From: an uncultured Erysipelotrichaceae bacterium
Lineage (GTDB): Bacteria > Bacillota_I > Bacilli_A > Erysipelotrichales > Erysipelotrichaceae
Length of the DNA stretch: 6,778 nt
Reading direction: 5' to 3'
NCBI GenBank assembly: GCA_902795905.1
Contig: CADBMY010000334.1
Coordinates: 1-6,778 of the forward strand
Shown here: positions 1-6,377 of the stretch, piece by piece
How the letters are laid out: each line of letters begins with the position of its first letter
Numbering within the stretch: position 1 is the first letter of the stretch
Program-made: the position numbers and the translations under genes
The notes under the pieces: model-generated
What the model saw: only the letters and a program-made list of their open reading frames with translations
Databases searched by the model: none
What the model was told of the DNA's origin: nothing

Positions 1-2
1 CA

Positions 3-1133
3 AAGAAGAAAAAGAAGGGTGATGAAAAACCGCATCGGACGAATAATCTGAAGATCACCGAAGAGGGAGTTGTCGCTGTCGACGATTTCAATCTGGAAGT
101 GAAGGACAGAGAGTTTATCGTTCTCGTCGGACCTTCCGGATGCGGTAAGTCAACGACACTGAGAATGGTTGCCGGTCTTGAAGATATCACCAGAGGCGAG
201 CTGTATATTGACGGCAAGCTGATGAATGATATCGAACCAAAAGACAGAGACATTGCCATGGTCTTCCAGAACTATGCTCTGTATCCGCATATGTCGGTCA
301 GACAGAACATGGAGTTTCCGCTGGAACTGAGAAATATACCCAAGGATGAAAGACGCAGAAGAGTAGAAGAAGCTGCCGAGATCCTGGGTATCACTGAGTA
401 TCTGGACCGTAAACCGAAGGCACTCTCCGGCGGTCAGAGACAGCGTGTGGCGATCGGACGTGCAATCGTCAGAGATCCCAAACTGCTGCTGATGGATGAG
501 CCGCTGTCCAATCTGGATGCCAAACTGAGGAACCAGATGAGAGCAGAGATCATCAAGCTGAGACAGAAGATCAATTCCACATTCATGTATGTCACACACG
601 ATCAGACCGAAGCCATGACGCTCGGTGACCGTATCGTCATCATGAAGGATGGTGAGATCCAGCAGATCGGTACTCCCCAGGAGGTGTTTGATCAGCCGGT
701 CAACCAGTTCGTGGCAGGCTTCATCGGCATGCCGCAGATGAACTTCTACAGCGGAAAGCTGATCATCACTGACAGCGGCAGATATGCGGTCAAGGTTGGA
801 GACGCTGTCATCGAGGTCTCGGAAGAGAAACAGCAGAACCTGAAGCAGAGGAATACACAGCCGCAGGATATCACGGTCGGTGTACGTCCCGAGCATATCT
901 CACTGAACGGCAGGGAGAGTGCAATGATCGAAGGAACGATCGATGTCAGTGAGATGATGGGTTCTTCGGTCCATCTGCATATCAATACTCTCGGCAGAGA
1001 CAGTATTATCATCGTACCGACACTGGAACTGAAGGGACGTTCCCTGAGTATCGGTTCGACGATCAGATTCACTTTCGGCGAAGATGTGATCCACATGTTC
1101 GATACCGACGGTCTGAATCTTGAGTATAAGTAA
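3..1133 (+). CDS. malK: MalK/MsmK-type sugar ABC transporter ATPase (5' partial)
   Basis: ATP-hydrolysing subunit of a carbohydrate (CUT1) ABC importer, acting on the cytoplasmic face with MalF and MalG. The reading frame is open to the left edge, so the true start lies outside the window; a GTG at 99 is an internal valine, because in-frame upstream codons encode the usual GVVAVDDFNLEV segment. Counting from base 3 as residue 1, I see the Walker A motif GPSGCGKST (43-51), Q-loop in VFQNYALYPHM (Gln 89), ABC signature LSGGQ (141-145), Walker B LLLMDEP (161-167), D-loop SNLD (169-172) and switch histidine in THD (His 199). The C-terminal part, with GVRPEHI at about 293-299, is the TOBE/regulatory domain of MalK relatives. 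The catalytic set is complete. A lysine-rich stretch precedes the first conserved strand (see findings). ATPases of this type can serve several sugar importers, so substrate follows from the neighbours only. Confidence 0.95.
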   Translation, partial: KKKKKGDEKPHRTNNLKITEEGVVAVDDFNLEVKDREFIVLVGPSGCGKSTTLRMVAGLEDITRGELYIDGKLMNDIEPKDRDIAMVFQNYALYPHMSVRQNMEFPLELRNIPKDERRRRVEEAAEILGITEYLDRKPKALSGGQRQRVAIGRAIVRDPKLLLMDEPLSNLDAKLRNQMRAEIIKLRQKINSTFMYVTHDQTEAMTLGDRIVIMKDGEIQQIGTPQEVFDQPVNQFVAGFIGMPQMNFYSGKLIITDSGRYAVKVGDAVIEVSEEKQQNLKQRNTQPQDITVGVRPEHISLNGRESAMIEGTIDVSEMMGSSVHLHINTLGRDSIIIVPTLELKGRSLSIGSTIRFTFGEDVIHMFDTDGLNLEYK

Positions 1134-1170
1134 GGCGTCATCGTAGTTATGAAACTATCGATAAGCATAT

Positions 1171-1176
1171 AGGAGG
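1171..1176 (+). promoter_or_regulatory. Ribosome binding site of the binding-protein gene
   Basis: A perfect AGGAGG lies 7 nt before the ATG at 1184 and 10 nt before a second in-frame ATG at 1187. The spacing favours 1184 slightly; the two choices differ by a single Met and do not alter the signal peptide. The rest of the gap after the ATPase (1134-1170) shows no convincing promoter or terminator. Confidence 0.85.
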
Positions 1177-1183
1177 AAAAGAA

Positions 1184-2434
1184 ATGATGAACGCAAAGAA
1201 ATTATTGGCAGGCGCGTTAAGTATTGCCCTGCTGGCAGGCTGCTCAGGCGGCAGTACAGGCGGAGGCGGCAGTGCAGCTCCGAGCGGCGGCGGTGACAAG
1301 CCGGCTGATGAAGAGATCACAGTCACTGTCTGGGGACCTCAGGAAGATCAGTCTGATGATAACCAGAAGTGGCTGCAGACACAGTGCGACAACTTCGCGG
1401 CTGCACATCCTGAGTGGAAACTCACATTCAAATACGGTGTATGTTCCGAAGGCGATGCCAAGACGAATCTTGCCAACGACCCTGCTTCCGGTGCAGACGT
1501 ATACATGTTTGCAAATGACCAGATCCCCGATCTGCTGAAGTCCGGTGCGATCGCTGAATTCGGCGGTTCCACACTGGATGGCATCAAGGCAAAGAATTCC
1601 GAGACAACTGTCAACACAGTCAGCTATGATGGCTCTGTATACGGTGTTCCGTTCACAGCCAATACATGGTTCATGTACTATGACAAGAGTGTCTTTACAG
1701 AGGAAGATGCGAAGAATCTGGATACGATGCTGACAAAGGGCAAGGTAGCCTTCCCGTTAAGCAACTCCTGGTATATTGCAGCATTCTATGTTGCTAACGG
1801 ATGCACACTGTTTGGTGCAGACGGCGGCAATGCGGCAGCAGGAATCGACTTCGGCGGTGATAAGGCTGTGGCAGTAACCAACTACCTGGTTGATCTGGTC
1901 GCAAATCCTAACTTCGTCAACGGTGATGTTTCTACAGGCAATGACATTGATGCATTCTTCTCCGGTACATGGGACTATCAGAAAGCTCTTGATGCCTATG
2001 GTGACAACCTTGGTATCGCTGCTGCTCCTTCCTATACACTGAATGGTGAGGCTAAGCAGATGAAGGCATTTGCCGGTTCAAAGGCAATCGGTGTCAACCC
2101 GACAACAGCTCTCTACCAGAGCCATCCGGAAGTTGCTGTAGCACTTGCGGCATACCTTGGCGGCACAGATGCTCAGCAGTCTCATTACGATATCCGTAAC
2201 ATTATCCCGACAGATGAGTCCATCAGCGTAGGTGATGATGCTCTTGCCAAGGCACAGATGGATACGATGAGCTATGCTTCCATCGTTCAGCCTCTGCATG
2301 CCGATATGAGCAACTACTGGACACCTGCACAGTCCATGGGTGAAGAACTGGTGGCCGGCACTGTTACACATGACAATGCGGCTGAAAAGACGGAATCCAT
2401 GAACGAGACGATGAATACGTCCGCTGTCAACTAA
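1184..2434 (+). CDS. malE: Maltodextrin-type solute-binding lipoprotein
   Basis: Extracytoplasmic sugar-binding protein that delivers ligand to MalF and MalG. It has 416 residues. The N-terminus is a lipoprotein signal: Lys 5-6, a hydrophobic stretch to Leu 17, and the lipobox LAGC with Cys 20 as the predicted lipidated residue. A flexible linker rich in Gly, Ser and Ala (about 21-40) follows, then the folded domain from about residue 45 (ITVTVWGPQ). Segments typical of the family 1 bacterial extracellular solute-binding proteins include ADVYMFANDQIPDLLKSGAI (104-123), YGVPFTANTWFMYYDKSV (153-170) and AFFSGTWDY (257-265). Length fits MalE relatives. It is preceded by an ATPase and followed by MalF, MalG and two GH13 enzymes, so maltodextrin or a starch oligosaccharide is the inferred ligand; ligand specificity cannot be read directly from the sequence. 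A strong hairpin follows the stop codon. Confidence 0.93.
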   Translation: MMNAKKLLAGALSIALLAGCSGGSTGGGGSAAPSGGGDKPADEEITVTVWGPQEDQSDDNQKWLQTQCDNFAAAHPEWKLTFKYGVCSEGDAKTNLANDPASGADVYMFANDQIPDLLKSGAIAEFGGSTLDGIKAKNSETTVNTVSYDGSVYGVPFTANTWFMYYDKSVFTEEDAKNLDTMLTKGKVAFPLSNSWYIAAFYVANGCTLFGADGGNAAAGIDFGGDKAVAVTNYLVDLVANPNFVNGDVSTGNDIDAFFSGTWDYQKALDAYGDNLGIAAAPSYTLNGEAKQMKAFAGSKAIGVNPTTALYQSHPEVAVALAAYLGGTDAQQSHYDIRNIIPTDESISVGDDALAKAQMDTMSYASIVQPLHADMSNYWTPAQSMGEELVAGTVTHDNAAEKTESMNETMNTSAVN

Positions 2435-2450
2435 AACATTATCTCTGTGA

Positions 2451-2488
2451 ATAACTGCGGCCGGTCCGGTAAGGCCGGCTGCAGTTAT
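2451..2488 (+). terminator. Intercistronic stem-loop (partial terminator or mRNA stabiliser)
   Basis: An inverted repeat sits 16 nt after the malE stop. The arms 2451-2464 and 2475-2488 pair over 14 bp with a single G-U pair; adding U2465-G2474 and C2466-G2473 makes about 16 bp closed by a 6-nt loop. The stem is G+C-rich next to the loop. The tail is only TCTTTCCTT, a poor U-tract, and downstream genes clearly continue the operon. I therefore read it as a leaky terminator, or a 3' barrier to RNA decay, that raises malE mRNA relative to malF and malG. The pairing is seen directly; the role is inferred by analogy with the REP elements between malE and malF in Escherichia coli. Confidence 0.65.
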
Positions 2489-2505
2489 CTTTCCTTGATC
2501 CGGTG

Positions 2506-2513
2506 GGAGGTGA
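2506..2513 (+). promoter_or_regulatory. Strong ribosome binding site of malF
   Basis: GGAGGTGA is an eight-base match to the 16S rRNA anti-Shine-Dalgarno tail. GGAGG ends 7 nt before the ATG at 2518. It lies 17 nt beyond the hairpin and is left free by that fold, so malF can start translation independently of malE. Confidence 0.85.
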
Positions 2514-2517
2514 TTAA

Positions 2518-3864
2518 ATGGAAAACAGACAGATAAATGTCAGGAACGCAATACGTTACGGTGATCTGTATACAAAACTGTCGGCAGTGGTCATGGGACT
2601 TGGCATGATCGTCAGAAAGCAGATCGTCAAGGGAATTGCCATACTGCTGTGTGAGATTGCATTCCTGTTCTATATGATCAATACAGGTATTGCCTCACTT
2701 TCCCTGATGCCTTCACTGGGTGACAGGGTGCAGGAAAAAGTATGGAATGAAGCCAAACAGATCTATGAATATACAGCAGGTGATAACTCGCAGCAGATCC
2801 TTCTTGCCGGGGTCGTGACCCTGTTTGTGATCGCAGCGATCGTTACACTGTGGATCCTGCAGATGCGGCATGCCTATAAGCTGCAGAAGATGAGTGAAGA
2901 GGGTAAACACATTCCTTCAATGAAAGAGGATATCCGTGCTCTCTTTGACAAGAATCTGCATATTACGCTGATGTCACTGCCGTGTCTTGGTATATTGGTC
3001 TTCAATATCGTACCGCTGGTATACATGATCTCGATGGCCTTTACGACATACTCCAAGGAGGGTGAGCATCTGGTCCTCTTTGACTGGGATGGTCTGAATC
3101 AGTTTGGCCGCGTACTGAATATGAACGGCAATATCGGCCGTCAGTTCTGGCATGTTCTGGGTTGGACGGTCGTCTGGGCGATCTTTGCGACATTCCTGAA
3201 CTACATTCTGGGTATGATCCTTGCCTTGATCATCAATCGTAAAGATACGAAAGGAAAGGCATTCTGGCGGTTCTGCTTCGTTCTGTCGATCGCTGTACCG
3301 CAGTTTGTTACTCTGATGATCATGAACATCATGCTGCAGCCCTCCGGTGCCGTGAATGTTCTGCTGAAGAATCTCGGCTGGATCAGTTCACCGCTGCCGT
3401 TCTGGACGAATGCGACATGGGCAAGGATAACGATCATTGTGATCAATCTATGGGTAGGTATTCCGTATACGATGCTTCAGGTCACCGGCATTCTTCAGAA
3501 TATTCCGGCGGAACTCTATGAAGCCGCAAAGATGGACGGAGCCGGACCTGTGAAGATCTTCTTCCGTATTACACTGCCGTACATGCTGTTTGTGACCACA
3601 CCGTATCTGATCGCCAGCTTTGTCGGCAATATCAATAACTTCAACGTTATCTATCTGCTTTCGGGAGGCGGTCCTACTTATGTCGGCGATACTGCCGGTC
3701 AGACCGATCTGCTTGTCACCTGGCTGTATAAGCTGACGATCGATCAGCAGTACTATAACCTGGGTGCTGTTATCGGCATTATGACATTCGTGATCCTGAC
3801 AGTGATCACTCTGATCACATACAGGAACTCGAGTTCGTACAAAAACGAGGAGGCGTTCATGTAA
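2518..3864 (+). CDS. malF: MalF-like sugar ABC permease
   Basis: Membrane subunit that pairs with MalG to form the translocation path of the importer. It has 448 residues. Hydrophobic segments consistent with about eight membrane spans lie near 36-57, 94-116, 150-173, 211-238, 253-274, 303-325, 355-375 and 412-434. The ATPase-contacting EAA loop is clear: EAAKMDGAGPVKIFFRITLP at 335-354 keeps the EAA and the glycine. The stretch between spans three and four (about 176-210) is only some 35 residues, so the large periplasmic P2 domain of E. coli MalF is absent, as usual in Firmicutes. The N-terminal region (1-35) is cytoplasmic and charged. Start is set by the strong ribosome binding site 7 nt upstream. 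The reading frame ends ATG-TAA, one base before malG. Sugar specificity is inferred from the neighbours. Confidence 0.94.
   Translation: MENRQINVRNAIRYGDLYTKLSAVVMGLGMIVRKQIVKGIAILLCEIAFLFYMINTGIASLSLMPSLGDRVQEKVWNEAKQIYEYTAGDNSQQILLAGVVTLFVIAAIVTLWILQMRHAYKLQKMSEEGKHIPSMKEDIRALFDKNLHITLMSLPCLGILVFNIVPLVYMISMAFTTYSKEGEHLVLFDWDGLNQFGRVLNMNGNIGRQFWHVLGWTVVWAIFATFLNYILGMILALIINRKDTKGKAFWRFCFVLSIAVPQFVTLMIMNIMLQPSGAVNVLLKNLGWISSPLPFWTNATWARITIIVINLWVGIPYTMLQVTGILQNIPAELYEAAKMDGAGPVKIFFRITLPYMLFVTTPYLIASFVGNINNFNVIYLLSGGGPTYVGDTAGQTDLLVTWLYKLTIDQQYYNLGAVIGIMTFVILTVITLITYRNSSSYKNEEAFM
3847..3853 (+). promoter_or_regulatory. Ribosome binding site of malG, within the malF tail
   Basis: GAGGAGG lies inside the last codons of malF. 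It is 12 nt from the malG ATG at 3866, which is rather long, and 5 nt from the last sense codon of malF (ATG 3859-3861), which is followed at once by TAA. No other ribosome binding site is visible for malG, so coupling with malF termination is likely. Confidence 0.7.
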
Positions 3865-3865
3865 T

Positions 3866-4750
3866 ATGTCTACCGTGAAAGTAACCGGAAAAAAGAACAG
3901 ACAGAGCACCCGGAAACTGACTGTCAACATACTTGTACATCTGTTTCTGGCTGTGCTGGCAGTGATCTGGCTGCTGCCGATCTTCTGGATCGTCCTGACC
4001 AGTTTCCGTGCGGAACCCGGTGCGTATACGAACACGTTCCTGCCGCAGGGATATACGCTGAATAACTATGTCAAGCTTCTGACAGACAGAAATGTTCTGA
4101 ACTTTCCGAAGATGTTCGGAAATACACTGATCATTGCCATCTGCTGCTGTATCTTCAGTACCTTCTTTGTCCTGTCGGTGGCTTACTCACTCAGCCGGAT
4201 GCGCTTTGCCTTCCGCAAACCGTATATGAATCTGGCGATGATCCTGGGACTGTTCCCCGGCTTCATGACAATGGTAGCCCAGTACTTCATCCTGAAGGCA
4301 ATGGGCCTGACCGAAGGTTCGGCAATACGTTTCGGTCTGATCATCGTCTATTCCGCATGTACAGGACTGGGTTTCCAGATCGCCAAGGGATACTTTGATA
4401 CGATCCCGCGCTCGATCGACGAAGCTGCCATGATCGACGGCGCTACACAGTGGCAGGTCTTTACGAGGATCACAATGCCTCTGGCCAAGCCAATCGTCAT
4501 CTATACAGTCATGACGTCATTCATTGCGCCATGGGTAGACTTCATTTTCGCAAAGGTCATATGCCGGGCGAATGCCGACCAGTTTACGGTTGCCATCGGT
4601 CTCTGGAATATGCTGCAGAAAGAATATATCTACCAGTGGTATACATGCTTTGCGGCCGGGGCAGTGCTGATCTCGATTCCGATCGCGGCATTGTTCCTCT
4701 ACATGCAGAGATTCTATGTCGAAGGCATGGGCGGAGCGGTAAAAGGATAA
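3866..4750 (+). CDS. malG: MalG-like sugar ABC permease
   Basis: Second membrane subunit of the maltodextrin-type importer. It has 294 residues, close to E. coli MalG. A basic N-terminus (1-18) precedes the first span (about 21-46); further hydrophobic segments lie near 86-109, 120-145, 155-173, 207-230 and 260-282, giving the six spans expected. The EAA loop EAAMIDGATQWQVFTRITMP runs 186-205 and should dock on the ATPase. The C-terminus ends GGAVKG, resembling the GGVKG end of E. coli MalG. The gene begins 1 nt after malF and its stop TAA shares a base with the ATG of the amylase gene (TAATG). Three consecutive cysteines at 93-95 lie in a membrane segment; I attach no function to them. Assignment as the partner of the preceding MalF is secure; substrate is inferred. 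Confidence 0.94.
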   Translation: MSTVKVTGKKNRQSTRKLTVNILVHLFLAVLAVIWLLPIFWIVLTSFRAEPGAYTNTFLPQGYTLNNYVKLLTDRNVLNFPKMFGNTLIIAICCCIFSTFFVLSVAYSLSRMRFAFRKPYMNLAMILGLFPGFMTMVAQYFILKAMGLTEGSAIRFGLIIVYSACTGLGFQIAKGYFDTIPRSIDEAAMIDGATQWQVFTRITMPLAKPIVIYTVMTSFIAPWVDFIFAKVICRANADQFTVAIGLWNMLQKEYIYQWYTCFAAGAVLISIPIAALFLYMQRFYVEGMGGAVKG

Positions 4751-6372
4751 TGATACAGAAGATCGGGAAAAAAGTTATAGGACTTGTCCTCCTGGCACTT
4801 GCCCTGATCGTATATGTGATACAGCAGATTCCACGTGAGTCTGCTGTTAACATGTCTGCGGTCAATGCGAAGCTGCAGGAACAGCCTGTACAGGAACCGT
4901 ATGGTTCTGTCTATGAAGTATTTGTCTATTCGTATGAGGATACTGACGGCGATGGTATCGGTGATCTTAACGGTATCACGGAGAAACTGGACTATATTCA
5001 TGATCTCGGTTTCCGCGGACTCTGGCTGATGCCTGTCTGTCCGTCACCGACATATCACAAGTACGATGTGGCAGATTACATGAGTATTGACCCGCAGTAC
5101 GGTACGATGGAGGATTTTCAGAGGCTTGTACAGGAAGCACACAGCCGGGACATGAAGGTGATCCTGGATCTGGTGCTGAATCATACCTCTGTGCAGCATC
5201 CCTGGTTTACGAAAGCTGCTGAGTATATGCGCAGTCTGCCGGCCGGACAGGAGCCTGATTATGCGGTATGTCCGTATGCGGAGTATTACCGCTTCAGCAG
5301 AAATATGCAGGGCGGATATGCAAAGCTCGCGGATTCCGACTGGTACTACGAAGCAAGGTTCTGGGAGGGCATGCCGGATCTGAATCTTGATAATGAAGCA
5401 GTACGCAGAGAGATCGCGAAGATCATGAAGTTCTGGATCGATAAAGGGACCGATGGTTTCCGTCTGGATGCCGTGACATCGTATTATACGGGCGATCATG
5501 AGAAGAATATTCAGTTCCTCTCGTGGGTAAAGAAGACAGCTGTATCCTTTGACCCGGACTGTTATATCGTCTGTGAGGGCTGGGAGAACCGGAATACCTA
5601 TGCGCAGTATTATGCGTCCGGTGTGGATTCGATGTTTGACTTCTCCTTTGCAGATGTCTCAGGAGTGATCACTTCTACACTGCTTGGCAGATATAAAGCC
5701 AGGGATTTCGGCAATGCCCAGGAAAGCGAATGGCAGCTGTATCAGTCCTATGGATCACAGGCTGTCAATGCGCCGTTCTACACGAATCATGATATGGGCA
5801 GAAGTGCCGGGTATTATGCGGCGGATGACGGCAGTAAGACCAAGCTTGCGCAGGCGATGAATCTGCTGATGAGCGGCAATGTCTTCCTGTATTACGGGGA
5901 AGAGATCGGCATGAAAGGTGCCGGTAAGGATGAAAACAAGAGGGCACCGATGTACTGGACACAGGATCCCGATGCCGAAGGGATGACACAGGGACCTCCC
6001 GGCATGGATGAAGTGGCAATGAAGTTTGCGCCTCTTGATGAACAGATGAAAGATCCGTATTCGATCGTGAATTACGTGAAGGAGGTCATGCGGATCAGGA
6101 ATGCCTTCCCGGTGATCGCCTGCGGACGTACCTGGGTGCATCAGGATCTGACCACAGACAGCGTATGTATGATCATGAAGGAAGACGGTGTGCATGAACC
6201 TGCCGCAATCATCTACAACATCAGCGATCAGGTACAGACTGTGGATCTGAGCAGTACGGAATTTCACGCTCTGCGCGGTGTGCTGACCGTAAACGAAGAT
6301 GCCGTAACATTCAGTAATGATATTCTGACACTGCCGGCATGGGGCTGTGCAGTTTTAACGGAACAGGAGTGA
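4750..6372 (+). CDS. GH13 alpha-amylase family enzyme, membrane-anchored or secreted
   Basis: Glycoside hydrolase family 13 enzyme expected to cleave alpha-1,4 bonds of starch or maltodextrin outside the membrane. It has 540 residues from ATG 4750. I chose this start because it overlaps the malG stop (TAATG) and gives a basic tip (MIQKIGKK) plus a hydrophobic span (about 9-24); the frame stays open 100 codons further upstream, but that lies inside malG. No lipobox cysteine is present, so it is a type II anchor or a signal peptide with an unclear cleavage site. The (beta/alpha)8 domain begins near 51. Motifs: calcium-binding-type loop DTDGDGIGD (64-72); region I DLVLNH (140-145); MPDLN (208-212); region II GFRLDAV with nucleophile Asp 240; acid/base Glu 276 in VCEGW; region IV NHD with Asp 348. 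A beta-rich C domain follows about 455. MPDLN suggests the intermediary GH13_36 group, so transglycosylating or mixed alpha-glucosidase activity is possible. A clear ribosome binding site is lacking (only GGAG at 4733-4736), which implies coupling to malG. Confidence 0.92.
   Translation: MIQKIGKKVIGLVLLALALIVYVIQQIPRESAVNMSAVNAKLQEQPVQEPYGSVYEVFVYSYEDTDGDGIGDLNGITEKLDYIHDLGFRGLWLMPVCPSPTYHKYDVADYMSIDPQYGTMEDFQRLVQEAHSRDMKVILDLVLNHTSVQHPWFTKAAEYMRSLPAGQEPDYAVCPYAEYYRFSRNMQGGYAKLADSDWYYEARFWEGMPDLNLDNEAVRREIAKIMKFWIDKGTDGFRLDAVTSYYTGDHEKNIQFLSWVKKTAVSFDPDCYIVCEGWENRNTYAQYYASGVDSMFDFSFADVSGVITSTLLGRYKARDFGNAQESEWQLYQSYGSQAVNAPFYTNHDMGRSAGYYAADDGSKTKLAQAMNLLMSGNVFLYYGEEIGMKGAGKDENKRAPMYWTQDPDAEGMTQGPPGMDEVAMKFAPLDEQMKDPYSIVNYVKEVMRIRNAFPVIACGRTWVHQDLTTDSVCMIMKEDGVHEPAAIIYNISDQVQTVDLSSTEFHALRGVLTVNEDAVTFSNDILTLPAWGCAVLTEQE
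6365..6369 (+). promoter_or_regulatory. Ribosome binding site that decides the start of the second GH13 gene
   Basis: AGGAG lies in the last codons of the amylase gene. Two in-frame ATGs follow: 6372, overlapping the amylase stop as TGATG and only 2 nt from AGGAG, and 6378, with 8 nt spacing. The spacing favours 6378; the proteins differ only by two extra residues (Met-Glu). Confidence 0.7.
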
Positions 6373-6377
6373 TGGAA

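Noticed and set aside
99..101. GTG as a possible start of the ATPase
   Set aside because: The frame is open upstream and encodes the conserved VAVDDFNLE segment; starting at 99 would remove the first strands of the nucleotide-binding domain.
150..896. Long antisense open frame (248 codons) opposite the ATPase gene, and similar antisense frames elsewhere
   Set aside because: These mirror the codon pattern of well-supported genes on the + strand, have no ribosome binding site or recognisable domain, and look like by-products.
1134..1170. Weak inverted repeat TAGTT...AACTA between the ATPase and malE
   Set aside because: Only about 5 bp can pair, it is A+T-rich and has no U-tract, so it is neither a credible terminator nor an operator. 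I also found no convincing -35/-10 pair or LacI-type palindrome here.
1249..1303. GGC-rich repetitive stretch near the start of malE
   Set aside because: It encodes the Gly/Ser linker after the lipidated cysteine, common in Gram-positive lipoproteins; not a separate repeat element.
4450..4749. In-frame upstream extension of the amylase reading frame (100 more codons)
   Set aside because: It overlaps malG entirely in another frame, has no relation to GH13 N-termini, and would bury the hydrophobic signal. The start at 4750 with the TAATG overlap is much better.
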